Source of the DNA: an uncultured Sulfurovum sp.
GTDB lineage: Bacteria; Campylobacterota; Campylobacteria; Campylobacterales; Sulfurovaceae
Length of the DNA stretch: 64,000 bases
Direction of reading: 5' to 3'
Assembly (NCBI GenBank): GCA_913055205.1
Contig: CAJXJN010000003.1
Coordinates: 28,132-92,131, forward strand
Made by a program: the position numbers and the translations under genes. How positions within the stretch are numbered: the stretch's first letter is position 1; each line of letters begins with the position of its first letter. This document shows, one piece after another, positions 54,206 through 62,694 of the stretch. A model generated the notes under the pieces. The model searched no databases. It had not been told where the DNA came from and saw only the letters and a program-made list of their open reading frames with translations.

Positions 54206-54814
54206 TTATATCCATCCATTTTCTTTTAAACTCTCATAAATTTTATGAGCTATCTGCTTATATACTAAAGCATTGGGGTGTACCTGGTCACTTTTCAGTG
54301 TGGGATTTCCCAAGATCTCTGTCAGTACTCCGTTGACAAGAGGAATATCTTCTTCATTGGCAACTTCTTCATAAAGTTCAAGCGGTGAGAGTCCAAACAA
54401 GCTTATATTCGGTACTGAGACAAGTAATACATCTATATTTTTTTCTTTTGCCATATGTATCATAGTCTTTAGATTATTTTTTAGGCTTGACATAGATTTT
54501 TTTCTGAGTATATCGTTGCCTCCTAAACAGAGTATCATCAGTTTGATGGACTTGTCCTGTAAGAGTGTCGGTAAACGTTTGAGTCCTGCTTCAGATGTTT
54601 CTCCGTTTATACCGGCATTGATCACTTTATGTCCTGTGAGAGAGGAGAGTACAGAAGGGTAGCTCTCTATAGGATTCACACCATAGCCATAAGTGAGACT
54701 GTCGCCAAAAGCCAAGATAGTATCTTTGGGTGAGAGGGTTATGATATTTGAACTTTTCTTTGGAAACGTAAGGAGTGCCAACGCAACAAATATTGCAACC
54801 ATTATATATTTCAT
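54206..54814 (-). CDS. SGNH/GDSL-family esterase (TesA-like)
   Basis: A 202-aa exported hydrolase with an N-terminal hydrophobic segment (2-18). Block I is FGDSLTYGYG, followed by GGND (oxyanion) and the C-terminal DQVHPN catalytic Asp-His. It resembles TesA/lysophospholipase/arylesterase. The substrate is unknown. It is divergent from mutS2. Confidence 0.88.
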   Translation of the reverse strand: MKYIMVAIFVALALLTFPKKSSNIITLSPKDTILAFGDSLTYGYGVNPIESYPSVLSSLTGHKVINAGINGETSEAGLKRLPTLLQDKSIKLMILCLGGNDILRKKSMSSLKNNLKTMIHMAKEKNIDVLLVSVPNISLFGLSPLELYEEVANEEDIPLVNGVLTEILGNPTLKSDQVHPNALVYKQIAHKIYESLKENGWI

Positions 54815-54841
54815 ATGCTTCCTTATGTGAGAGTATTATAG

Positions 54842-54847
54842 TATAAT
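54842..54847 (+). promoter_or_regulatory. candidate -10 of mutS2
   Basis: TATAAT 41 nt before the GTG at 54888, in the spacer shared with the divergent esterase gene. Confidence 0.45.
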
Positions 54848-54887
54848 TTCAACCCAAACAACAATTACAGGCAGAGGAAACTGATAC

Positions 54888-57110
54888 GTGTCAGCACAAC
54901 AAACAAATGAAAAATCTATCATCCAGAAACTAGATCTTGATGGGTATATTCATCAGTTCAAACAATTTTTAGCCAGAGAAAAACCGGTAGCGATGATGGG
55001 AGATATCAACCAGCATTATCGATACATACAAGCACTCTCCAAAGTTCAGTTTCCACTACCGAAATCCGTACCAAATCTCGATAGAGAGTTAAATCTTATC
55101 AAAAAACAAGGTGTACTTTCTTTAGATGAGATCTATGCTTTTGTGACGATGCTCTCCTACTTTAATACCTTAAAGGCAGTAGGGTTTACAGAACCGCTGA
55201 TCTCTTGGATACAAAGTATCGAGATACCTGAAGAGATAGTAGAAGTCATAGGCTATTTTACAGAAGAGGGGGGTATCAATCCTGAGCGTGACCCCGAACT
55301 TTTTAAACTCGAACGTACGATCAAGCAAAATAAAATTGATATCAAAGAGACACTTTATAAACTCACTCACTCCAGTAAACTAAGGGATTATCTTGTTGAT
55401 ACACAAGTACACTTTAATGGTGGCGAGGAGACGCTCCTTGTGCGCGGTGGGTTCAATAATGCCATAAAAGCTACAGTAGCAGCACGAAGTCCCGGCGGTT
55501 TTTTCTATATCCTCCCTCAAAGTATCTCTCATATGAAAGAGAAAGAGTCTGCACTGCTCAGTAAGAAAGAAGAGTTGATCTACCGTTACTGTAAAGATAT
55601 CTCGGCTGTGTTTTTTAAGTGGGAGCGTTTCCTAACGTTTATTAACAAAGAGTATGACCGGTTTGACCACTACCAGGCAAGAGTGAGTTTTGCCAGGGCC
55701 AAAGAGTATGAGTTCATCTTGCCAAGCAGACAAAAACGTATTAAACTTCAAGACTTTGCACACCCGGCCATAGAGAACCCTGTACCTATAACAATGGATA
55801 TGAATAAACAGATCATGCTTGTGACAGGAGTGAATGCAGGTGGTAAAACGATGCTGCTTAAGTCCATGCTCAGTGCCGTTTATATGAGCAAATACCTTTT
55901 GCCTTTTAAATGCGATGCTTCCAAAACCGAAGTAGGACACTACAAAAGCATAGAAGCTGTCATTGATGACCCTCAATCGGTTAAAAATGATATTTCTACT
56001 TTTGCAGGGCGTATGCAAGAGTTTGCGAAACTGTTTAACAAAGAAGATGCTATTGTAGGTGTAGATGAGATAGAACTTGGAACCGACAGTGATGAAGCGG
56101 CAAGCCTCTTTCGTGTTATGCTGGATGAATTGCGTAAAAAAGGTATTACTTTTATCGTGACAACTCACCATAAACGATTGGCTTCACTGATGGCAAGTGA
56201 TGATGAAGTGGAACTCATTGCCGCACTCTATGATGAAGAGAGGCGTGTACCGACTTATACTTTTTTACAGGGAAGCATAGGGAAGAGTTATGCTTTTGAG
56301 ACAGCACAGCGTTACGGGGTTCCTGTGGCTATCGTCAAGAAAGCCAAAGAGGTATATGGGGAAGATAAAGAAAACCTCAATGAACTGATAGAGCGGTCCA
56401 CATCACTTGAACGTGAAATGAGACAAAAGATTGCAAAGGTCGATGAAGAGCTGAAGTTTGTTGAGAAACAGAAGCAAAAACTCCTGGATGAAGAGATCAA
56501 ACTTCAAGAGAGCCACAGAAAAGCCATAGCTACCCTTGAAAATCGTTACAATGCAGCTACAAAAAAAGCCAGAGAAGCGATTAAGGCCAAAGAGTCAACA
56601 GAGGGAAGAAGACTTCTCAATATAGCCCATCAACGTAAAGCGTTTAAACCAAAAGAGGTGAAATTGACAGAGGAGATACCACTTAAAGAGGGAGATAAGG
56701 TAAAGTATCGTTCCCATAAAGGTGAGTTACTCTCTTTACGTGGTAAGGATGCCACGATCACTGTTGACGGACTTAAGATGAGAGTACCTCTGTCTCAACT
56801 CAAAAAAAGAGGGGATACACCTCAAGTCAAAGCACCAACCAAACTAAAGCAAGCTAAGGTCAATGTAGAAAGATCCGGAGCAAGTGTTTCTGTCAAAATC
56901 CTGGGTATGTATGGAGATGAAGCCATAGATACGGTAGATAAATTTATCTCAGATGCTTTGGTAAACGGACTGAGTGAAGTACAAATTATCCATGGAACGG
57001 GTGGAGGAGTGCTTTCTAAGCTAGTGACAGAATATTTGAAACATCATCCCAAAATAGAGAAATTTTATCGTATGCCCGGAAACCTGGGTATAACGGTTGT
57101 AGAGTTGTAA
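54888..57110 (+). CDS. mutS2: MutS2-type ATPase with Smr endonuclease domain
   Basis: A 740-aa MutS2: core and clamp helices, Walker A TGVNAGGKTMLLKS (about 317), DEIELGTDSDEAA Walker B, a long coiled coil (about 495-590), and a C-terminal Smr domain with HGTGGGVLSKLV. Roles reported for MutS2 include suppressing recombination and rescuing collided ribosomes. GTG start with GAGGAAA upstream. Confidence 0.94.
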   Translation: MSAQQTNEKSIIQKLDLDGYIHQFKQFLAREKPVAMMGDINQHYRYIQALSKVQFPLPKSVPNLDRELNLIKKQGVLSLDEIYAFVTMLSYFNTLKAVGFTEPLISWIQSIEIPEEIVEVIGYFTEEGGINPERDPELFKLERTIKQNKIDIKETLYKLTHSSKLRDYLVDTQVHFNGGEETLLVRGGFNNAIKATVAARSPGGFFYILPQSISHMKEKESALLSKKEELIYRYCKDISAVFFKWERFLTFINKEYDRFDHYQARVSFARAKEYEFILPSRQKRIKLQDFAHPAIENPVPITMDMNKQIMLVTGVNAGGKTMLLKSMLSAVYMSKYLLPFKCDASKTEVGHYKSIEAVIDDPQSVKNDISTFAGRMQEFAKLFNKEDAIVGVDEIELGTDSDEAASLFRVMLDELRKKGITFIVTTHHKRLASLMASDDEVELIAALYDEERRVPTYTFLQGSIGKSYAFETAQRYGVPVAIVKKAKEVYGEDKENLNELIERSTSLEREMRQKIAKVDEELKFVEKQKQKLLDEEIKLQESHRKAIATLENRYNAATKKAREAIKAKESTEGRRLLNIAHQRKAFKPKEVKLTEEIPLKEGDKVKYRSHKGELLSLRGKDATITVDGLKMRVPLSQLKKRGDTPQVKAPTKLKQAKVNVERSGASVSVKILGMYGDEAIDTVDKFISDALVNGLSEVQIIHGTGGGVLSKLVTEYLKHHPKIEKFYRMPGNLGITVVEL

Positions 57111-57132
57111 TCCTTCTTTTAACTCCAAAGGG

Positions 57133-57138
57133 TATAAT
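57133..57138 (+). promoter_or_regulatory. candidate -10 of the yfgM-like gene
   Basis: GGTATAAT is 31 nt before the GTG at 57169, after mutS2. Confidence 0.45.
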
Positions 57139-57168
57139 ATAGCTATTAAAATGTTTTAGGAGAAGTAA

Positions 57169-57747
57169 GTGAGCATTCAAGATAATGTAAATTACGTGAA
57201 AAAAGAGTTAAGTGGTGATGAAAAAGTACTTGAGAGTGCTTTAAAGATAGAGACACTTTATAAAAAACATAAGTTTAAGATCTGGGCTGTAGTTGCTGCT
57301 CTGCTTCTTTTCTTTGCCGGCAAAGCGGTGATGAATGCAATGCATGAGGCAAAGCTGGCAGAAGCAAATCAGGCATTTTTGACACTGCAGACAAAAGCTG
57401 ATGATACAGAAGCACTTCAAATACTTAAAACAAAAAACCCAGCACTTTTTGAGCTTTTCACGTATGCGCAGGCTGCTAAAAAGAAAGATGCAAAAGCATT
57501 GAGTATTTTAGCAGGGAGCAGCAACACTGTGATTGCTGATGCGAGTAAATATACAACTGCAACACTTGAAAGGAAGCCTGCCGACTCTAAACTTTATAAA
57601 GAGTTGGCACTGCTTGAAGAGGCATATCTTGCGATCAAAGCAGGTGATACAAAAAGTGCCAAAGCAAAATTGGAACTCATTAATGAACGTTCACCGCTTG
57701 CAATGCTGGTATCACTGCTTAGACACTCTACGTTAAAGGCGCAATAA
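57169..57747 (+). CDS. YfgM-like membrane-anchored TPR protein
   Basis: A 192-aa protein with one membrane helix (about 39-54) and a helical periplasmic region. Its position directly upstream of a BamB-like lipoprotein parallels yfgM-bamB of E. coli, where YfgM assists periplasmic chaperoning. Sequence similarity is weak, so the name rests on context. Confidence 0.65.
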   Translation: MSIQDNVNYVKKELSGDEKVLESALKIETLYKKHKFKIWAVVAALLLFFAGKAVMNAMHEAKLAEANQAFLTLQTKADDTEALQILKTKNPALFELFTYAQAAKKKDAKALSILAGSSNTVIADASKYTTATLERKPADSKLYKELALLEEAYLAIKAGDTKSAKAKLELINERSPLAMLVSLLRHSTLKAQ

Positions 57748-58760
57748 TGAAACAAATATCACTTCTTACACTGACAATCGCGGCACTGATATTTTCCGGA
57801 TGCAGCTCTAAACAATATTTTGAACCGGAGAAAAGCTATTCGGTCTCAAGTGCTGCATCTTCTTACGGCAGTTCTATTGTTGATCTCAGCAGGGATGGTG
57901 CTACATTACAAAACGGCCAGTATATCGGGAAGCATGGATTAAGTAAAATTACCCTTGGTGAAGGGTATAGATTTTTGAGTGAAAGCCCTGCTTATGTGTT
58001 GGCAGGTAATGCCGAGGGTATATTAAAGATCATTGATAAAAGTACAGGAGAGCCTGTACGTGCAGTAGCACTTCATGTACCTATCGTCTCTGCGACAATT
58101 AAAAATGGTGTGATCGCTTATATCTTAAACAATAATGCTTTTGGTATCTATCAAATAAAAGACAACAGAAAAGTTGTAGAAAACCGTTCAGAAAGAACTT
58201 TTGCTATCGATACCAGAGCTGCAAGTCCGATATTTATAGATGACTTGGCAGTCATGCCAATGCTTGACGGAAAATTGATCATCTTGAATTCTAAAGATCC
58301 GGAAAATGCAAAAGTGGTCTATATCAGCAGTGAAAAAGTCTTTAACAATGTTGTTTATCTGTCCCGTATGGATAACATAATGGTGGCAGCAACACCAAAG
58401 AGACTTATTACACTGGGCAGTGGCGGCCAAAAAGAGTATCATGCCAATATTTCTGAAGTAACTACATCGAATGGAAATATTTATCTCTTTACGAAAGAGG
58501 GAGAAGTGGTGAAACTTGATACAGTACTTCAACCACTTGCAAAAAAGAAATTTAAATATGCACACTTCTCTGCTGCCACAGCATTCGGTGGAAGAGTTTT
58601 TGCTTTAGATCAGCAAGGCTCACTTATCGTACTCTCTGCAGACTTAAGTAAATATAAGATCTATGATCTTGGAACTGTAGATACTCCGGTATTTATTACA
58701 GGAACAAAACTGTATAAAGATGGAAAGATCATAGAACTCTCTACATTAGGTTATGAGTGA
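57747..58760 (+). CDS. BamB-like lipoprotein with beta-propeller repeats
   Basis: A 337-aa lipoprotein with lipobox FSGC (Cys19). The body shows repeated short beta-strand blocks (for example AGNAEGILKIIDKSTGEPV and DQQGSLIVLSADLSKY), suggestive of a PQQ-like propeller. It may be a BamB functional counterpart for outer-membrane protein assembly; no other Bam gene is near. It overlaps xer by 8 nt. Confidence 0.65.
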   Translation: MKQISLLTLTIAALIFSGCSSKQYFEPEKSYSVSSAASSYGSSIVDLSRDGATLQNGQYIGKHGLSKITLGEGYRFLSESPAYVLAGNAEGILKIIDKSTGEPVRAVALHVPIVSATIKNGVIAYILNNNAFGIYQIKDNRKVVENRSERTFAIDTRAASPIFIDDLAVMPMLDGKLIILNSKDPENAKVVYISSEKVFNNVVYLSRMDNIMVAATPKRLITLGSGGQKEYHANISEVTTSNGNIYLFTKEGEVVKLDTVLQPLAKKKFKYAHFSAATAFGGRVFALDQQGSLIVLSADLSKYKIYDLGTVDTPVFITGTKLYKDGKIIELSTLGYE

Positions 58761-59568
58761 TCTACTCATAGCTTTTGAAGAATATCTAAGTGTCACTAAG
58801 GCACTGGATATACTTACGGTCTCTTCTTATATAAGTGATCTAAAACAGCTTGAAGAACTTACACAAAAAAAACTTACGAAACTGGAAACCGCAGACGTAC
58901 TTAAGTTTTTAGCTACATTTGAAAATAAACGAACCCTCAATAGAAAACTCTCAGCTATCAATACCTTTTTTCACTTTTGTCATCTTCAAAACTTTACCTA
59001 TGAAAAAATAAAGATCCCTATGGCCAAAGTGCCTAAAAATCTTCCTAAATATCTAAACAATGATGAGATCCTGAAAGCCATAGATAACATTGACAGAAGT
59101 ACGCTTATGGGTTTACGTGATTATGCTCTAATACTTTTTTTGTATGCCAGTGGTTGTCGTATCTCTGAAGCATTGAGTGCAGAGAGAGGTGATATAGTGG
59201 AGGGATGGCTAAAGATAAGGTTTGCCAAAGGTGAGAAAGAGCGTATGGTTCCTTTGGCACCTGTAGCATTGGAAGCATTGGAAGCATACATGAAAGAACA
59301 GGATCTGCATAGTAGTTATCTGTGGCTCAATTACAGAGGTGAGCCATTAAGCCGTATCTCTGCCTATAAGATAGTAAAAAAATATTTAGGTGTCTCACCC
59401 CATGTATTACGTCATTCTTTTGCTTCTTCACTTATCATTGGTGGTGCAGACTTGCGTGTGGTACAGGATTTATTGGGACATAGTTCACTGGAGACCACAC
59501 AGATCTATACGCATATACAAAAACAGAACTTGGCAGATACAATGCAGAGTTATCATCCGCTTAGCTGA
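58753..59568 (+). CDS. tyrosine recombinase of the XerC/XerD/XerH type
   Basis: A 271-aa recombinase with an N-terminal SAM-like domain and catalytic residues in ASGCRISEALS (Arg), HVLRHSFASSLI (His-x-x-Arg), LLGHSSLETTQIYTH (His and Tyr). It probably resolves chromosome dimers at a dif site. No dif-like site was recognised and no integron or phage context is present. Confidence 0.88.
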   Translation: MSDLLIAFEEYLSVTKALDILTVSSYISDLKQLEELTQKKLTKLETADVLKFLATFENKRTLNRKLSAINTFFHFCHLQNFTYEKIKIPMAKVPKNLPKYLNNDEILKAIDNIDRSTLMGLRDYALILFLYASGCRISEALSAERGDIVEGWLKIRFAKGEKERMVPLAPVALEALEAYMKEQDLHSSYLWLNYRGEPLSRISAYKIVKKYLGVSPHVLRHSFASSLIIGGADLRVVQDLLGHSSLETTQIYTHIQKQNLADTMQSYHPLS

Positions 59569-59586
59569 TTTAGGTATCATATCATT

Positions 59587-59916
59587 ATGAAAGAGATCGT
59601 AGAGTATTTACAAAAAAAGCATATTATATTCAAATCACTCAAAGAGGTAATGCCCAAAGAACTTGGTTCGCGTAAAAAGGTTGCACTCTATCTGGGTGTT
59701 GATCTGAAAGGCTATTATGCTTTGGTCATGCAAGTTGAAAAGAAGAGTAGAGTACTTCGAAAAGAAGCAGGTGAACTTATGGAGCTGCATGAAAAAGTGG
59801 AGAAGTATATTGATAGCAAGATCACTAAAAAATATATTATCATCAAAGCACCACTCTGCTCTCATGCAAAAGCAATGTTGGAAGAGCATGGTTGGAAAAC
59901 TTGGCATGAAAATTAG
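59587..59916 (+). CDS. conserved hypothetical protein
   Basis: A 109-aa basic protein with no recognised domain, signal or membrane segment. It has an N-terminal helix-rich part and a C-terminal strand-rich KKYIIIKAPLCSHAKAML. It lies between xer and coaX, with the same strand. Confidence 0.65.
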   Translation: MKEIVEYLQKKHIIFKSLKEVMPKELGSRKKVALYLGVDLKGYYALVMQVEKKSRVLRKEAGELMELHEKVEKYIDSKITKKYIIIKAPLCSHAKAMLEEHGWKTWHEN

Positions 59917-59931
59917 AAATTATATTTTTCA

Positions 59932-59956
59932 TCATCCTGATTCAAGTTCAGAATGA
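59932..59956. repeat. TCATCCTGA...TTCAGAATGA palindrome (family D)
   Basis: A 25-bp imperfect palindrome in the coaX 5' spacer, with ends like those of the 18359-18475 cluster (TCATCCT and GAATGACG). Confidence 0.55.
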
Positions 59957-59971
59957 CGTAGAGGGAAAATA

Positions 59972-60586
59972 ATGTTACTGGCAGACATAGGCAATACCCA
60001 TTTTCATATTTATGATGGCAAAAAAGTAGAACATCTTACGTATGATGATGCCATAGAAAAATATAGAGAAAATGAGCTTTGCTATATTTCCGTGAAACAC
60101 CATTTGGAAGTGAAGATAGAAAAGATCAAGTCTTGGAAAAACATCTCCAAAGAGATGATCTTGGAGGGTGCTTATGATACTATGGGTGTAGATAGAAAAG
60201 CACTGTGTCTAAGTCATAAAGATGGTCTGTTCGTAGATGCCGGATCGGCTATTACAGTAGATATTATGGAGGATGGAGTTTATAGAGGAGGATTCATCCT
60301 GCCCGGGTTGAAAGCTTATCTTGAGAGCTACAGATCCATCTCATCTGTTTTAGATATGGATTTAAATGATAAAATATCACTCAGCACACTTCCTACCACA
60401 ACTAAAGATGGGATAAGCTATGGTATAATCGCGTCTATAAAAGCACTCATAGATAAACATAGTAATGGTAAAAAGCTCTACTTTACGGGTGGAGATGGTC
60501 AATTACTTGCTAATTTTTTTGATGATGCTATCTATAATGAAACATTGGTCTTTCACGGAATGCTTAGAGCATTAGAGACAAAGTAG
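59972..60586 (+). CDS. coaX: type III pantothenate kinase
   Basis: A 204-aa ASKHA-fold kinase phosphorylating pantothenate, the first CoA step. LLADIGNTHFHIYDG, GVDRKALC and FVDAGSAITVDIMEDG and GGFILPGL are intact. It complements the panC at the other end of the window. Confidence 0.92.
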   Translation: MLLADIGNTHFHIYDGKKVEHLTYDDAIEKYRENELCYISVKHHLEVKIEKIKSWKNISKEMILEGAYDTMGVDRKALCLSHKDGLFVDAGSAITVDIMEDGVYRGGFILPGLKAYLESYRSISSVLDMDLNDKISLSTLPTTTKDGISYGIIASIKALIDKHSNGKKLYFTGGDGQLLANFFDDAIYNETLVFHGMLRALETK

Positions 60587-60621
60587 TAAGGTTTTAAATG
60601 AAATTTGTTCAACGAGAAGTA

Positions 60622-60642
60622 GTATTGCAGAGCAATACATAC
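60622..60642. repeat. GTATTGC-aga-GCAATAC hairpin joined to a heptamer array
   Basis: A perfect 7-bp stem (60622-60638) with flank ATAC. On the minus strand it matches the lnt hairpin 42477-42497 with paired stem changes. Confidence 0.75.
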
Positions 60643-60643
60643 C

Positions 60644-60678
60644 AACACTCATCACTCAACACTCATCACTCATCACTT
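60644..60678. repeat. heptanucleotide tandem array (AWCACTC x5)
   Basis: Five 7-bp units, AACACTC, ATCACTC, AACACTC, ATCACTC, ATCACTT, abutting the hairpin. It lies 20 nt before the hisG ATG, next to the AAGGAGG ribosome binding site. Confidence 0.9.
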
Positions 60679-60698
60679 TCACCTCAAGGAGGTGAACT

Positions 60699-61319
60699 AT
60701 GTTAACAGTAGCACTTCCAAAAGGAAGAATTGCAGAGCAGACTCTGGAAATATTTGCAGAGATCTTCGGTGGAGAATTCAAGTTCGAAGGTAGGGAACTC
60801 ATTTTGGATATGGGTGAATTCCGTTTTTTAAATGTCCGTAACCAGGATGTACCAACGTATGTAGAACACGGTGCAGCCGATATCGGTGTAGTAGGTTTGG
60901 ATGTGATCACTGAAAAAGAACTTGATATCATCCAACTTCTTGATATGCAGCTTGGTAAATGTAAAGTAGCCATTGGTATTAAAAACGAAGATGAACTCGA
61001 CTGGTCACGCCCCAACATAAAAGTGGCAACCAAAATGGTGAATATCACTAAAAACTACTTTGCCAAAAAAGCTGTAGGGGTAGAGGTAGTAAAGCTTTAC
61101 GGTTCCATAGAACTTGCTCCGTTGGTTGGATTGGCAGATGCCATTGTTGACATTGTAGAGACAGGTAATACCATGAGAGAAAACGGACTGAAAGTAGCGG
61201 AAGATATCATGGACTCTTCTGCACATCTTATCTCCAATAAAAATAGTTTTTATGCGAAAAAAGAGGAAATTCTCTCTCTTTATGAAAAAATCAAAACTGT
61301 TGTAGAGAGCCGTGGCTAG
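60699..61319 (+). CDS. hisG: ATP phosphoribosyltransferase, short form
   Basis: A 206-aa HisG_S catalytic chain, first step of histidine synthesis. VALPKGRI, GAADIGVVGLDV and DAIVDIVETGNTM (PRPP loop) are conserved. The short form normally needs HisZ, which is not here. AAGGAGG precedes the ATG. Confidence 0.94.
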   Translation: MLTVALPKGRIAEQTLEIFAEIFGGEFKFEGRELILDMGEFRFLNVRNQDVPTYVEHGAADIGVVGLDVITEKELDIIQLLDMQLGKCKVAIGIKNEDELDWSRPNIKVATKMVNITKNYFAKKAVGVEVVKLYGSIELAPLVGLADAIVDIVETGNTMRENGLKVAEDIMDSSAHLISNKNSFYAKKEEILSLYEKIKTVVESRG

Positions 61320-62019
61320 GAACAGTTCTGATTCACTTGACCTCTACGCCAAAGTAGAGGACCTTCTTGGTGTAAAAGAGGCTGCCCCGAGACTCTATGC
61401 ACACTACCTTCTTTTTTTAAATTCACTGGATTTTGATACACTTTTGGATGTAGGATGCGGTTCCGGTGATTTCCTGCGTCAGATGCAGGGTGCATTAGGC
61501 ATCGAAAAAATCATGGGTATCGATCTGAGCCCTGTAATGGTATCCAGAACAGCTGAACAGGGTATTCCCTCACAATGTATCGACCTGTGTGATCTAAATG
61601 GAAAATATGATGTTATTACGGCAGTGTTCGATATGTTGAATTATCTGGATAAAGAAGCATTGAAACGTTTTTTACTTTGTGTGAATGAACATCTTAATGA
61701 GGGTGGATATTTTTTATGTGATATCAACACTCTTTATGGTTTTGAAAATGTTGCTGTAGGTTCATATATCGTAGATGATGAAGAACGGTTTTTGACGGTT
61801 GACAGTGATTTTGAAGCAGGGGAATACAGTTCAGAATTTACGCTGTTTGAAAAAAGAGGAGATCTCTTTAGTAAATCACAAGAGAGTATTAGGCAGTACT
61901 ATCATAAAGTAGAAGAGATAGTGGCTCTCTGTAGTTTGGAACTTCTGCAAAGTGATGAGGTCAACCTTTATGAACTGGAAGAGGCAGATAAACAGTTCCT
62001 AGTGTTACAAAAAAACTAA
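61312..62019 (+). CDS. class I SAM-dependent methyltransferase
   Basis: A 235-aa protein with motif I LLDVGCGSGDFLRQM (about 43-57), GIDLSPVMV and a YDVITAVFDMLNYL motif II region. The substrate is unknown. GTG 61312 overlaps the hisG 3' end, suggesting co-translation. Confidence 0.85.
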   Translation: MARNSSDSLDLYAKVEDLLGVKEAAPRLYAHYLLFLNSLDFDTLLDVGCGSGDFLRQMQGALGIEKIMGIDLSPVMVSRTAEQGIPSQCIDLCDLNGKYDVITAVFDMLNYLDKEALKRFLLCVNEHLNEGGYFLCDINTLYGFENVAVGSYIVDDEERFLTVDSDFEAGEYSSEFTLFEKRGDLFSKSQESIRQYYHKVEEIVALCSLELLQSDEVNLYELEEADKQFLVLQKN

Positions 62020-62037
62020 AAAGAGAAAAAACACTCC

Positions 62038-62637
62038 TTATCTTGGAATGTTTTTCTTCTTCCAATTTGGTTTAACTGTTTTTACATTAGTTTCATTCTT
62101 GATGATATTATCTGTTATATTTATATCAAAAGAAAGAGTGCTTCCATCATCAGGGATAGGGGTATCAAATATTTTTGTTACAGTTTGATTCTGTTCTGCA
62201 GCAAGATTGATATAGCTTGAGGTACAATCATCAATCATCCCTTGTGCATAGATCAAGCCAGAACCATAATCTGTACTATGCCAGAGACTGGCATTGTTTT
62301 GAACCCAGGTACTATTGCCTGTATCAATTTGTTTTGCATGTTTTGCAATGAGATACCTGATGTCTCTCCAGCTGAGGGCTGGACACGCTTCCAAAAACAG
62401 AGCAACAGATGCCGCTACTGTAGGTGAGGCAGCTCTGGTCCCGTTCATTATAAAAGTATAGTTTTCATTTGTATCTTCAGACCATGTGGTTTTTGAATAT
62501 AGATCTCCGGTATTTCTTGATGTCCCCATAATAGTTGTTGTGCCTATGGTAGGACTATTCAGATAGGTATCTCCGCTATAGACTGATACCAAGATTGGAA
62601 ATTTCACAAACATTCTTCCACCTTTTTCACTTTTCAC
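62038..62637 (-). pseudogene. decayed kexin/subtilisin-like serine protease fragment
   Basis: The 199-aa frame covers the end of an S8 catalytic domain (NSPTIGTTTIMGTS, then MNGTRAASPTVAASVALFLEACP) and the beginning of a P-domain (IPDDGSTLSFDINITDN). The catalytic serine of GTSxAAP is Arg68 here (AGA codon at 62434-62436). The N-terminus, including the Asp and His of the triad, is missing: an in-frame stop and 23-bp repeats lie upstream. The P-domain ends early. So it is a remnant with both ends lost. Confidence 0.8.
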
Positions 62638-62690
62638 CTTCCACTGATTTCACAAACTGCCTTCCACCCGTTTCACTTTTTGCCTTCCAC
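62615..62690. repeat. 23-bp tandem repeat at the subtilase fragment's 5' end
   Basis: CTTCCAC recurs at 62615, 62638, 62661 and 62684, exactly 23 bp apart, with TTTCAC blocks at fixed positions between. Within each unit the CAC triplets fall at 9+7+7 spacing, so it may derive from a heptamer array. The first unit overlaps the fragment's coding frame. Confidence 0.8.
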
Positions 62691-62694
62691 TTTT

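Noticed and set aside
58753..59568. Xer-type recombinase as part of an integrative element or integron
   Set aside because: It is embedded in an operon-like run with housekeeping genes, with no attachment sites, cassettes or phage genes nearby.
62615..62690. CRISPR-like appearance of regularly spaced CTTCCAC
   Set aside because: Units are 23-bp direct tandem repeats without unique spacers of constant length, and no cas gene is nearby.
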